Source: Niastella vici
Lineage (GTDB): Bacteria; Bacteroidota; Bacteroidia; Chitinophagales; Chitinophagaceae
Assembly: GCF_002077945.1 (NCBI RefSeq)
Contig: NZ_LVYD01000001.1
Span: forward strand, 248,001-312,000
Reading direction: 5' to 3'
Length of the DNA: 64,000 bases
Part shown: piece after piece, positions 45,145 to 54,120 of the stretch
Layout: each line of letters begins with the position of its first letter
Position numbering within the stretch: the stretch's first letter is position 1
Made by a program: the position numbers and the translations under genes
Notes under the pieces: generated by a model
What the model was told of the DNA's origin: nothing
Seen by the model: the letters and a program-made list of their open reading frames with translations, nothing else
The model's database searches: none

Positions 45145-46479
45145 TCATAGCATGATCAGCGACAAACAATATACCACCAGCAAGGTTACCAGTCCCATAA
45201 GCAGCGTTGCAACGGTATATACCTGCAGCATGGATCGCATATCCAATCCTGAAAATTTGGCTATCACCCAGAAATAAGCATCATTGGCATGCGACAGGGT
45301 CATGGAGCCAGCACCCATCGACAGCACAGCAAGCAATTTTCCCGTTTCGCTGTGGAGGCCTAATGCAGGTAACAAAGGTTGAATGATCGATGCAGCCGTA
45401 ATGATCGCAACGGTTGAAGAACCTTGTGCAGTTTTAAGTACAGCAGTTAACATAAATGGGAAAAAGATACCGAGGGTTTGCAGATTAACCGCCTTGCTAA
45501 CATGCTCGCCCACCTGTGTTGCAGCCAGTATGGCGCCAAAGGCGCCGCCTGCACCAATTATAACCAGTATACCGCCTGCTTTTTCTGCAGCTTCCTGTAA
45601 CAACTTTCCTATCACCACTTTTTTCCAGGACCGCACGGCCAAAAAAGCCAGCACAATACCGATAGTGAGTGCAATAACGGGATCACCAGTCACCAAAAAA
45701 AGCTGCATCCAGGCGGGAATTGATTTCCCGGTTTCAATAGCGAGAAAAGATCTGGCGCCAATTAAAAGAATGGGAACTATAACCGGAAGAAAGGAAAGCA
45801 GCGCAGAAGGCGCTTGTGTAGTGAGATCGATCACCGGCGCTTCAAGCGGTTCTTCATTAGTTATTTTTTTACCGGCATAACGGGCCCAGGCATAGCCTAC
45901 CAACATGGCCGGAATGGCCACCAGCAAACCAGTTATTATAAGCCTGCCAAAATCAACGCCGATTGTTCCGGCTGCCGCAGCAGCGCCGGGATGGGGCGGA
46001 ATTAAACAATGCACCGAATACAGACCGGTTGCCAGTGAAACCGACATAATGATAATTGAAATGCCTGTTCGCCTGCACAACGACTTGTTCAATCCGCTCA
46101 ATACAATATATCCTGAATCGCAAAAAATGGGTAGTCCTACTATAAACCCTGTTATGCTCATGGCAAGCGGGGCCTGCTTCTCTCCTATTCGTTTTAATAT
46201 CCAGGTAGCCATTACCTTGGTGCTGCCCGTATGTTCAAGTACCACACCTAATGTTGTGCCTAACACGATTATAAAACCAAGCGACTGCATAATGTTGCCA
46301 AAACCCTGTTTGGTAACACTAATGATAGTTGCCACCGGCATTTGCACACCCAACCCCACAACAAAACAGGCGATCAGCAAGGCAAAGAATGCATGCATAC
46401 GAAAGAAGGCAGTAAGCAAAACGATAATGCCAATGCCTGCAACTAAAAAGATCATGACCTGCGCAAAGGTTGCCGTCAT
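45145..46479 (-). CDS. Gluconate:H+ symporter family permease (GntP)
   Basis: 444-residue transporter with about 12 hydrophobic segments and no signal peptide. Family features include PHPGAAAAAG, SLGFIIVLGTTLG, PIFCDSGYIVLS and the C-terminal GSMTLSHANDAYFWV. It likely imports gluconate or a related sugar acid by proton symport. No gluconate kinase or dehydratase gene is adjacent, so the substrate is by family only. Confidence 0.9.
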   Translation of the reverse strand: MTATFAQVMIFLVAGIGIIVLLTAFFRMHAFFALLIACFVVGLGVQMPVATIISVTKQGFGNIMQSLGFIIVLGTTLGVVLEHTGSTKVMATWILKRIGEKQAPLAMSITGFIVGLPIFCDSGYIVLSGLNKSLCRRTGISIIIMSVSLATGLYSVHCLIPPHPGAAAAAGTIGVDFGRLIITGLLVAIPAMLVGYAWARYAGKKITNEEPLEAPVIDLTTQAPSALLSFLPVIVPILLIGARSFLAIETGKSIPAWMQLFLVTGDPVIALTIGIVLAFLAVRSWKKVVIGKLLQEAAEKAGGILVIIGAGGAFGAILAATQVGEHVSKAVNLQTLGIFFPFMLTAVLKTAQGSSTVAIITAASIIQPLLPALGLHSETGKLLAVLSMGAGSMTLSHANDAYFWVIAKFSGLDMRSMLQVYTVATLLMGLVTLLVVYCLSLIML

Positions 46480-46589
46480 AGTTCAATCGTTAGTATGATT
46501 ATTAACTAAGATAACAAACTGATTGTTACCGGCAATGGTTGTTGATAATACTTCATATTGCTCACTATTTCTGTACCTTGCTGATTTAA

Positions 46590-47063
46590 ATGCAGGAACC
46601 TACAGAAAATCAGCATACATTTTCTATGAACGACGAATATTTTATGCAACAGGCCCTCAAAGAGGCCCGGCGGGCGTTTAACGATGGTGAAGTACCGGTG
46701 GGCGCTGTTGTGGTCATCAATAACAGGATAATTGCCCGCGGACATAACCAGGTTGAACGCCTGAACGACCCCACTGCGCATGCCGAAATTATTGCCCTCA
46801 CTTCTGCATTCAATTTTCTTGGCAGTAAATATTTGCCCGATGCATCCATATACGTTACGGTAGAACCCTGCCTCATGTGCGCGGGCGCGCTGTACTGGAG
46901 CAAGATAGGAAAGATCATCTGGGGCGCCGATGATGAAAAGAACGGTCATAAACACATTACCGATCCTAACTGGCCCTTTCATCCTAAAACTGAGGTCACC
47001 AAAGGCATCCTGAAAGAAGAATGCGCCGAATTAATGAAAAGTTTTTTCAGAAGCAAACGGTGA
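46590..47063 (+). CDS. tadA: tRNA adenosine(34) deaminase
   Basis: 157-residue zinc deaminase converting A34 to inosine in tRNA-Arg; as a family it can also be a general nucleoside deaminase. The zinc site is complete: HAEIIAL with catalytic Glu, and PCLMCAGAL. EVPVGAVVV and FNFLGSKYLPDASIYVTVEPC match TadA. Start is ATG 46590 (TACCTTGC box 15-20 bases upstream) or ATG 46626, which gives the more usual N-terminus NDEYFMQQALKEA. Confidence 0.88.
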   Translation: MQEPTENQHTFSMNDEYFMQQALKEARRAFNDGEVPVGAVVVINNRIIARGHNQVERLNDPTAHAEIIALTSAFNFLGSKYLPDASIYVTVEPCLMCAGALYWSKIGKIIWGADDEKNGHKHITDPNWPFHPKTEVTKGILKEECAELMKSFFRSKR

Positions 47064-47158
47064 TTGCTGATTTTGTGATTTAGAGATTTTGAGATTGCCT
47101 GGAAGCCCGCCTCAAAATAAATCCCAAAATCTCGAAATCTAAAAATCCCAAAATCAAA
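47062..47158. repeat. Low-complexity inverted repeat after tadA
   Basis: The left arm contains GATTTTGTGATTTAGAG-like words and the right arm the matching CTCGAAATCTAAAAATCCC words. Purine/pyrimidine-biased and imperfect. Directly followed by the terminator of the SusD gene. Confidence 0.5.
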
Positions 47159-47185
47159 AATCCGGAAGCCTTCCCGCTTCCGGAT
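47155..47185 (-). terminator. Terminator of the SusC/SusD operon
   Basis: Perfect 10-bp stem ATCCGGAAGC / GCTTCCGGAT with a 6-base loop, then a T-tract on the minus strand. Located just after the susD-like stop codon. Confidence 0.85.
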
Positions 47186-47214
47186 CCAAATTATCTCATG
47201 TAACCCTGTAGTTT

Positions 47215-48717
47215 TTACTGGTCCCACCAAACCCGGCCATTGAGATCGTCTTTACCACCCAGGCCTGGTTGTGCAGCTATAGCGGTGCGATAATTATTGC
47301 CATTGATATTTTGCTCTTTTACCGGGTATGCCTGTCTTCTTGGAATAGGGGTACCGCCATTATCAGGCGCCGGTGTTAATACAGGAAATCCGGTCCTTCT
47401 CCATTCGGCCCAGGCTTCATAACCGTTCATGAATAAATGCAGCCAGCGCTGGTTAGCAATTTTTTTCAACGCCTCTGCTCCGTTATACGCCACTTCTGGT
47501 TGAGTGAGGTAGGCAGCCAGCCCGGTGGTATCGCCTGAATCAGCGGCATCGTATAGCACTTTTTCCACCTGTTTATCCCGTGTGTCATCATACGTTTTAA
47601 AACTGAGCCGGTTCCATTGCCGTATGGAGGCTTGTATGGCAGCTTCATATTTTGATTTGGCTTCTGCATCACCACCGGTTAACCAGTTTAATTTATTGGC
47701 TTCGGCAATTGCCAGTAACACCTGGGCATAAGTGGTAACATAAGTTGGTGAATTTTGTGTACGCACATGCACTCCAACAAAGGATACGCTTGAACTGGGA
47801 ATAGCGCCCACGGCATTGCCATCGAGCCCATACGGCACCCCATTATACACGCCACTGCCATTTTTATCGGCAAATATTTTCAACCGGGGGTCGTTCAAAG
47901 GCTTCATATAATCAATAATGGTTTTGCTGGCCCAATACCAGGGCCGGTTTTGCACATTCACTACATAATACCAGTAACTCTGGTTGGCCGCATCGGCCAG
48001 GTGCACATACACTGCATTCTGTCTGTTATCAGTGAACACGCCTGCGTTCAGGGCATCAACAAATTCCTGTTTACCTTTTGCCGCATCGGCTTTTGATAAA
48101 CGCAGTGCCATCAGCAACCGCATGGAGTTGGCAAAAAGCTTCCAGTTGTCCATTTTTCCGCCATATAAAATATCGCCGGTGATCGCATTTCCATTATCGA
48201 TCTGGGCAACAGCTTCCTTCAGCTCTTTCAGAAGATCGTAATAAATATCCTTCTGTCGGTCATATGCAGCTGCAAAGTTCTCTTTACCCTTCAGGGCATT
48301 AAAATAAGGAACATCACCCCAGCGATCGGTCATATGCCAGAAAAACCAGGCTTTCAATATCCGGGCTACCGCTTTTTGATTATTGGCTGAACCTTCATTG
48401 ATATCGTATTTACCGGCATTTAAAATGGCTTGTAAATTCTCCAGCGCTTCGGTGTAAATAGAGTAAAAATCGTAATTCACTACTGCATACCGCGAAACAT
48501 CGGTATACGGTTTTTCTGACCAGTGTTGAACATACAACAATCCGGCAGGCGCCTCAATTACAGCAGGCAGCTGGTTAAGTGCATAGGTTAACAGCTGCGC
48601 ATTCGATGATTTTGTAGGAACGCTGGGATCAACGTTTATATCATCGCTGAATTTGGTACAACCAGCCCCCATCACCAACAATGCAACAATCAACTTTATA
48701 TAGAGTAGTTTTTTCAT
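47215..48717 (-). CDS. SusD/RagB-like nutrient-binding outer-membrane lipoprotein
   Basis: About 500 residues from the ATG at 48717. Signal peptide with lipobox (MGAGC; Cys at about 19). The TPR-like helical fold and WFFWHMTDRWGDVPYF motif match the SusD-like group that pairs with FecR-regulated SusC proteins. SusD proteins cap the SusC channel and bind the ligand (glycan, peptide or other). Starts 10 bp after the SusC stop, same strand; ATG 48741 would overlap SusC and was rejected. No degradative enzyme sits beside it except the DUF1080 protein upstream in the operon. Confidence 0.9.
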   Translation of the reverse strand: MKKLLYIKLIVALLVMGAGCTKFSDDINVDPSVPTKSSNAQLLTYALNQLPAVIEAPAGLLYVQHWSEKPYTDVSRYAVVNYDFYSIYTEALENLQAILNAGKYDINEGSANNQKAVARILKAWFFWHMTDRWGDVPYFNALKGKENFAAAYDRQKDIYYDLLKELKEAVAQIDNGNAITGDILYGGKMDNWKLFANSMRLLMALRLSKADAAKGKQEFVDALNAGVFTDNRQNAVYVHLADAANQSYWYYVVNVQNRPWYWASKTIIDYMKPLNDPRLKIFADKNGSGVYNGVPYGLDGNAVGAIPSSSVSFVGVHVRTQNSPTYVTTYAQVLLAIAEANKLNWLTGGDAEAKSKYEAAIQASIRQWNRLSFKTYDDTRDKQVEKVLYDAADSGDTTGLAAYLTQPEVAYNGAEALKKIANQRWLHLFMNGYEAWAEWRRTGFPVLTPAPDNGGTPIPRRQAYPVKEQNINGNNYRTAIAAQPGLGGKDDLNGRVWWDQ

Positions 48718-48727
48718 GATCGTTTTT

Positions 48728-51700
48728 TTAGAAGGAAACATTCAGGTTAACACCAAATGAACGGGTAGTAGCCAGTTGACCGGTCTCTAACCAGTTCAGG
48801 GAAGAGGCGCCGGTGGCCAGCTCTGCAGGGTTCAATCCTTTCGGGGCTTTTTGCCAGATCATAAACGGGTTCCTGGTAATAAAGGCCAGGTTAATACTTT
48901 TCACCGGCAGCTTCGCAATACTTTCTTTGGTGAATGTATAGCCAACCCGTATTTCACGCATTCTGATATAAGAGGCATCAAACAACCATTCTTCATAGAT
49001 CCTGGTGCCCACTACATTGCGGTAATAACTTCTGGCATTCACAAAAACGCTCACTTCCTGCTTCGAAGAATTGGAGATACCGGTCACTTTTATACCACCC
49101 CCATCTGTCAGCGCATCGCGAATGTTTTTTCCATTCTCATTCATAGCGGCTGTTTCTGCTGCCTGTCCGCTTTTAACTGCCAGCATTTTTGTCCAGCTGA
49201 AAAACTGTCCACCCTTCTGAAAATCTATAACGGCGCTCAGGTCAAAGTTTTTCCAGGTAACAGTGTTTTGCCAGCCGCCGGTGAATTTGGGCAATACAGT
49301 TCCAAAATTATGATTGGTAACATACATGGGCATATTACTGGCATCGAGTAATATTTTACCGGTTGCCGAATCGCGCATATAGGCATTACCTACCAGGGAG
49401 CCAAATGATTCGTTCACATTTGCCAGCAGGAACATATCCACACTTGAATACCGGTTTTGATCAAGTATCAATGAATTGATGCCGGGATACAGTTCTTTGA
49501 TCTTGTTCTTATTTCGGGCAATATTAAAGCTGCTCGTCCAGATAAGGTTTCGCGTTTTAACGGGTGTGCCGCTAACTGTTAATTCAATGCCTTTATTTTG
49601 AATATTGCCTGCATTGATCACATATTTTGAATAGCCGCTGGTGCCCGATACATCGAGGTTCATCACCGCATTTTCATTTTGCTGGAAGTACCAGGTAAAG
49701 CTGAAGCCTACGCGGTCCTGCAAAAAGCGCATGTCGAGACCAGCTTCATATGCTGTACCCAATGAGGGTTTAAGATCAGGATTTTTTAAAGTATCGGGAA
49801 CATACATGGGGAAACTGGTACCATATGGTTCCCGTAAAGCAAACGAGTTGGAAGTTTGATAAACAGGTATGTCGGAACCTGCCTGGGCAAAACTGGCCCT
49901 GATCTTTCCATAAGAAACCGGGGCTATTTTTAACAGCTCGCTGAATACCATACTTGCCGAAACCGACGGATATAAATACGCGTTATTCTTTTGCGGCAAT
50001 GCCGATGAAATATCCCTTCTTAAACTGGCATCAATAAAGTAGGTGTTGTTATATCCCAGCGTAACGGCGCCATAGGCGCTTCTTACTTCTTTTCTTCTTA
50101 TTACATTACTTACCAACGGCCGGTCGAGCGAATTGCGGATATTATAAAAACCTGGTGATACAAACCCGCCCTTGGTTTCTTCTTCGAGGTAAGTATACCG
50201 CTGTGTCATTAAATTGCCACCAAGGTTAGCGCCCAGTGAAAAGAGGCCAAATTCCTTATTGTACTGGGCCAGGAATTCATAGTTCATTTCCTTTGACTCG
50301 TATTTGCCGGTCCAGAAAGCGGGTACGCCGCGCCCACCTTCCGCATTCCGGCCATCGAGGTTTTGAGTAAAACCATCCTGGCGTACAAAACCGTTCACTT
50401 TCAACCCAGGCAGTATGGTATACGTTACCCCTACATTACCAAAGAACCGGTCGCGCGAATCGTGTGAAGGATTTTCATACGCATCAAAATAAGGATTGTT
50501 CCAGTCTATGGGGCTTGTTCTGCTCGTATATACACCCTGGTCATTGGGCGCGCTTACGTTCCATTGATAAAAAGTACCGTCGGCGTATTTATACTGCTTT
50601 AATTTTTTCATATCAAGGTTGCGCTGGAACCATTGGTACATATTACGCGAGCCCAGGCTTTGATAACCCTGCGATGGCCGTTGCCCCTTGTTATTGGCAT
50701 AGTTTAAAGTGGTAGTTATTAAAAGTTTCGGAGTAACGTTCAGTGATCCGCTAAAAGAAAGGTTATTTCGCTTTAAATAGGTGTTGGGTTCAATGCCCTT
50801 TATATCGGTATTGTTGTATGATAAGCGGAAAGAAGTATTTTGACCGCCTCCAGCAAATGAAACGCTGTTATTCCAGGTGTGGCCGGTTTCGAAATAATCT
50901 TTTATATTATCGGGGTGTGGCACAAATGGCGTTTCCTTCCCAAAATCGGGATCGCCCGGGTAAAAGCTATAGGTATGCCTTACGGGTGTTCCGTCCATTT
51001 TGGGTCCCCAGCTTTCGTCCCATTCGCCGTCGACATATTTCGTAGAAACACCGTTTATATTTATAGTTGGAAAGTTTAAATTGTAGCCTGCGCCATAGGT
51101 GTTTTGCAATGGCAGAAAATTGCCGGCTTTTTCAATCGAAAAAGCAGAGCTGAAATTCACCACCGGTTTTTGTGCATTCTTTCCTTTGCGGGTAGTGATC
51201 ATTATAACGCCGAACTGCCCCCGTAAACCATACAATGCGGAGGCTGCCGGTCCTTTCAATATATTGATTGATTCAATGTCATCGGGGTTTATATCCTGTG
51301 CTAAATTGCCATAGTCACGGCCATTCCGGCCCGCATAATTTGTATTGGAGACGGGTGTATTGTCCACTACTACCAGGGGTTCCCCGCCGCCTGTTAAAAA
51401 ATTTGTACCGCGGATCTGTATCTTTTGGGTTCCACCCATACTGGCGCCTGAAGAACCGGTGAGCTGTACGCCTGCTATCTTTCCGCCCAAACTACCTAAC
51501 ACATTCTGCTCTTTGGCAATGGTGAGGTTGTCGCCCTTTATTTCCTGGGTCGAATAGCCTACCGACCGTTCTTTGCGGGTAATGCCCAGGGCGGTAACAA
51601 TAACTTCTTCCAGCTTGCCGCTACTACCTTTAAGCACAACTGATACTTCGAGCGATTCATTGTCTTTTACCGCAATTTCCCTGATCTGCGTGGTGAAGCC

Positions 51701-52324
51701 TACCGCAGAGATCTGCAATTTATACCGGCCGGCTTTGATGCCGCTTATTGCAAAAACCCCATCTGTATTTGCGGCGGTACCCTTATCGGTGCCCAGCACC
51801 AATACCGATGCATTGGAAAGCGGAGCGCCGGTTTCATCAGTTACCCGGCCGCGTATACCGCCATCAAATGGCAGGGCTTCTATAATGGCTGCCTCAGCTG
51901 TTTGATCGCTCTTTTTGATCTTTTTAATAACAATGTGGCTGTTCACCTGGTCGAATCGTAACCCTGCGGGTTGCAGCAGGTCTTCGAGCACATGGGTTAC
52001 CGATGCATTGGTAGCCTGATAATTGATATGCTCAAAACCGGCTACATCTACCGTGCGGTATGTGAACGCCAGTTGTGTAAGGGATTCAATTTTTTTGAAA
52101 GCCTGTTTCAGCGAAACGTCTTTCAGGTCAATGGTGATCATGATCTTATTCAAATCCTGGCCGCTTCCGGACCTTGCCATCAGCAATCCGCTACACGTGA
52201 GTAAAATGGTCAGGATAGAAATTCTCATGATCAGGACTTTGTTTCTCAAAAGCAAATACCCTGGCTGGTATCTGGCAGTAATACATGACGTACTATGTCT
52301 GTACGTTTTTACATACAAATTCAT
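48728..52324 (-). CDS. SusC/RagA TonB-linked outer-membrane transporter with STN domain
   Basis: 1198-residue TonB-dependent transporter. Signal segment (about 33-55), then an STN signalling domain (about 57-135), a CarboxypepD_reg domain (about 155-235), a TonB plug (SVGYSTQEIKGDNLT to FGVIMITTRKGKN) and a 22-strand barrel to a C-terminal Phe. The STN domain is used to signal to a FecR-type anti-sigma, and fecR is directly upstream. ATG 52228 is an alternative start just before the hydrophobic core; the longer start is kept because N-terminal extensions of this kind are common in Chitinophagaceae SusC proteins. Confidence 0.93.
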   Translation of the reverse strand: MNLYVKTYRHSTSCITARYQPGYLLLRNKVLIMRISILTILLTCSGLLMARSGSGQDLNKIMITIDLKDVSLKQAFKKIESLTQLAFTYRTVDVAGFEHINYQATNASVTHVLEDLLQPAGLRFDQVNSHIVIKKIKKSDQTAEAAIIEALPFDGGIRGRVTDETGAPLSNASVLVLGTDKGTAANTDGVFAISGIKAGRYKLQISAVGFTTQIREIAVKDNESLEVSVVLKGSSGKLEEVIVTALGITRKERSVGYSTQEIKGDNLTIAKEQNVLGSLGGKIAGVQLTGSSGASMGGTQKIQIRGTNFLTGGGEPLVVVDNTPVSNTNYAGRNGRDYGNLAQDINPDDIESINILKGPAASALYGLRGQFGVIMITTRKGKNAQKPVVNFSSAFSIEKAGNFLPLQNTYGAGYNLNFPTININGVSTKYVDGEWDESWGPKMDGTPVRHTYSFYPGDPDFGKETPFVPHPDNIKDYFETGHTWNNSVSFAGGGQNTSFRLSYNNTDIKGIEPNTYLKRNNLSFSGSLNVTPKLLITTTLNYANNKGQRPSQGYQSLGSRNMYQWFQRNLDMKKLKQYKYADGTFYQWNVSAPNDQGVYTSRTSPIDWNNPYFDAYENPSHDSRDRFFGNVGVTYTILPGLKVNGFVRQDGFTQNLDGRNAEGGRGVPAFWTGKYESKEMNYEFLAQYNKEFGLFSLGANLGGNLMTQRYTYLEEETKGGFVSPGFYNIRNSLDRPLVSNVIRRKEVRSAYGAVTLGYNNTYFIDASLRRDISSALPQKNNAYLYPSVSASMVFSELLKIAPVSYGKIRASFAQAGSDIPVYQTSNSFALREPYGTSFPMYVPDTLKNPDLKPSLGTAYEAGLDMRFLQDRVGFSFTWYFQQNENAVMNLDVSGTSGYSKYVINAGNIQNKGIELTVSGTPVKTRNLIWTSSFNIARNKNKIKELYPGINSLILDQNRYSSVDMFLLANVNESFGSLVGNAYMRDSATGKILLDASNMPMYVTNHNFGTVLPKFTGGWQNTVTWKNFDLSAVIDFQKGGQFFSWTKMLAVKSGQAAETAAMNENGKNIRDALTDGGGIKVTGISNSSKQEVSVFVNARSYYRNVVGTRIYEEWLFDASYIRMREIRVGYTFTKESIAKLPVKSINLAFITRNPFMIWQKAPKGLNPAELATGASSLNWLETGQLATTRSFGVNLNVSF

Positions 52325-52331
52325 AGCTTTG
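52324..52331 (+). promoter_or_regulatory. Plus-strand -7 box inside the fecR-susC leader
   Basis: TAGCTTTG matches TAnnTTTG on the strand opposite to susC. No good TTG -33 element lies at the expected spacing. It would start an RNA at about 52337. Confidence 0.4.
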
Positions 52332-52336
52332 AATTG

Positions 52337-52415
52337 TTTTAAGTAATTCTTTGAACGGGATTATTTTCAACATGCAGAACCGCTTCCAGGTCGCAACTGG
52401 GGCGGTTCCTTTTTT
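52337..52415 (+). ncRNA. Candidate antisense small RNA opposite the susC leader
   Basis: About 80 nt bounded by a -7 box (52324-52331) and an intrinsic terminator (52377-52415) on the plus strand. Everything else around it, fecR and susC, is on the minus strand. This arrangement matches the cis-encoded antisense RNAs (DonS type) reported next to susC homologues in Bacteroides. The start is inferred from the box only. Confidence 0.4.
52377..52415 (+). terminator. Plus-strand intrinsic terminator between fecR and susC
   Basis: GAACCGC / GCGGTTC stem with inner CCAG / CTGG pairing, followed by CTTTTTT on the plus strand. There is no T-tract on the minus strand, so it does not end the fecR transcript. 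Confidence 0.75.
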
Positions 52416-52481
52416 AAAGCATTATGGCGGTGAAAATGTTCTTGTATTCATAGCTGTTTAAGTTTTGGTTTTATTGTTATT

Positions 52482-53480
52482 TTATTCAATCACATACATG
52501 TTGTTCACCTGCTTTAAACGGGTATCGGTTAAATTACAAAGCAACTGTAACGCATTTTCGATACCTGTTTCGCGCCTGAAAGAAGTGGATACTCTTTCCT
52601 TCCCCAGCGTGGTATTTTGCAAACGGATGGTTACGTCATAAATGCGTTCGAGGTCGGCAATAATATCGTTGATGGTTTCATCATCGTACACCAGGTTGCC
52701 CTGCTGCCAGGGTGCTGTTTCTGTAACTGCGATATTTTTTTGTACAGCCGTATTATTGTTGTTGCTTACTTTTACCTGCTGCCCCGGTGTAAGCGTGGCC
52801 ACTTCTTTTTCTTCATAATTCACCCGTACTTTGCCTCTGCTTACTGATACTATTATGTTCTCCCGGCCCGGGTAAGCTTTTATATTAAACGCAGTGCCAA
52901 GCACCAGGGTGGTCACTTTGCCTGTATGTATAAGAAAGGGTTGTTTATTGGCATGCTTTACATCAAAATAGGCTTCTCCGGTGAGGTACACTTCCCTTTT
53001 ACCGGGTGCAAACCGATTGGGGTACTCCAGGGTACTGGCGGCATTCAACCACACCTGGGTACTATCGGGCAGCAACAGGTATTTATATTCTGAGCGGCCG
53101 GTATTTTTTTTGGCAAGGACCGGTTTGGGGGCAGTATTTGACTGATGGGCCCGCTGGTTTATCAGCCAAACAAAACCTGCCAGCAAACCCACCACAACAG
53201 CTGCCATGGCAAATCGCACCTGGTTCTTTTTTCGCCGCTGTTTAGCGGTAACGGACTGCTCATTCATTGCGGATTCCGTTAAAACCAGGTGGCCACGTTC
53301 ATCAACATACGTAAGCGAGGGGTTTATTTGCCCGGTTTCTTCATATGCCTTTTTGATAAGCTCCCGTATCAATTCATTATGGGTAGCCTCGTTGATATAC
53401 GAGAAGAATTCCTCAAATTCTTTTTTCGTACAGGTATTGTTCAGGTATTGCCTGAATAAATATTTGATCCTTTCTTCCAT
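52482..53480 (-). CDS. FecR-family anti-sigma factor
   Basis: About 332 residues from the ATG at 53480 (the earlier in-frame TTG at 53522 is unlikely). The cytoplasmic N-terminal helix region (EERIKYLFRQYLNNTC) is expected to bind the sigma factor. One transmembrane helix lies near 90-107 (FAMAAVVVGLLAGFVWLI), then a FecR domain (about 130-230; STQVWLNAASTLEYPNRF) and a C-terminal domain (DUF4974-like, about 260-332). It transmits the SusC/STN signal to the sigma factor encoded upstream. Confidence 0.92.
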   Translation of the reverse strand: MEERIKYLFRQYLNNTCTKKEFEEFFSYINEATHNELIRELIKKAYEETGQINPSLTYVDERGHLVLTESAMNEQSVTAKQRRKKNQVRFAMAAVVVGLLAGFVWLINQRAHQSNTAPKPVLAKKNTGRSEYKYLLLPDSTQVWLNAASTLEYPNRFAPGKREVYLTGEAYFDVKHANKQPFLIHTGKVTTLVLGTAFNIKAYPGRENIIVSVSRGKVRVNYEEKEVATLTPGQQVKVSNNNNTAVQKNIAVTETAPWQQGNLVYDDETINDIIADLERIYDVTIRLQNTTLGKERVSTSFRRETGIENALQLLCNLTDTRLKQVNNMYVIE

Positions 53481-53553
53481 CGAAAAATGGTTGTGCCTAT
53501 ATCTGATAGACGAAGCAGCCAAACGGGGTTCCTATTGGGGGAAAAGATTTTTT

Positions 53554-54120
53554 TCAGAAAAGTAAAAAGAAAAGCCGGGCGCTTTTGAGCAGGTAAAGCC
53601 GGATAGATTGCAGGGCGGTGGACAATTGGTTTTTCACCGTGTGTTTTGAAATAGCCAGGTGATCGGCAATTTCCTGGTAGTTAAGGCCTTTTTCACGGTT
53701 CAGGTAATAAATGAGCTTGCGTTGGGGTGGCAACTGGTCTACAGCTTTTTGAATGATCTGGTTGTATTCGCGGGCCACCACATTGTCTTCGGTGTCGTTC
53801 AGGCCACCTGGCTGGCTTTTCCAGATGGCTTCTTTCAAGCGGTTATCTGCCGCCGCCTTGCGCAAAAAATCAATTACTTTATTTTCGGTAAGGCGGTATA
53901 ACCAGGCTTCCATATTCTGGATGGTATGTAGCTGAAACCGGTGTTCCCATAGTTTCAGGAACACTTCCTGAATAATATCCCGCGCATACTGGTTACTTCG
54001 GGTAAGTTTTAATACGAGCGTATGTAACCGGTATTCGTGTTTTTTAAAAATATCGACGAAGAGAAGCTCTAATGACTGCTCTTCACCATAATTATTTTTA
54101 TGTGACACGGGGTCAGTCAT
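53554..54120 (-). CDS. FecI-like ECF RNA polymerase sigma factor
   Basis: 188-residue sigma-70 family factor. Region 2 near 30-95 (YARDIIQEVFLKLWEHR) and region 4 near 130-180 (LNYQEIADHLAISKHTVKNQLSTALQSIR) are intact. The start ATG at 54120 overlaps the stop codon of the upstream DUF1080 gene by one base (TAATG), so translation is probably coupled. Expected to be held by the downstream FecR and to turn on this uptake operon. Confidence 0.93.
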   Translation of the reverse strand: MTDPVSHKNNYGEEQSLELLFVDIFKKHEYRLHTLVLKLTRSNQYARDIIQEVFLKLWEHRFQLHTIQNMEAWLYRLTENKVIDFLRKAAADNRLKEAIWKSQPGGLNDTEDNVVAREYNQIIQKAVDQLPPQRKLIYYLNREKGLNYQEIADHLAISKHTVKNQLSTALQSIRLYLLKSARLFFLLF

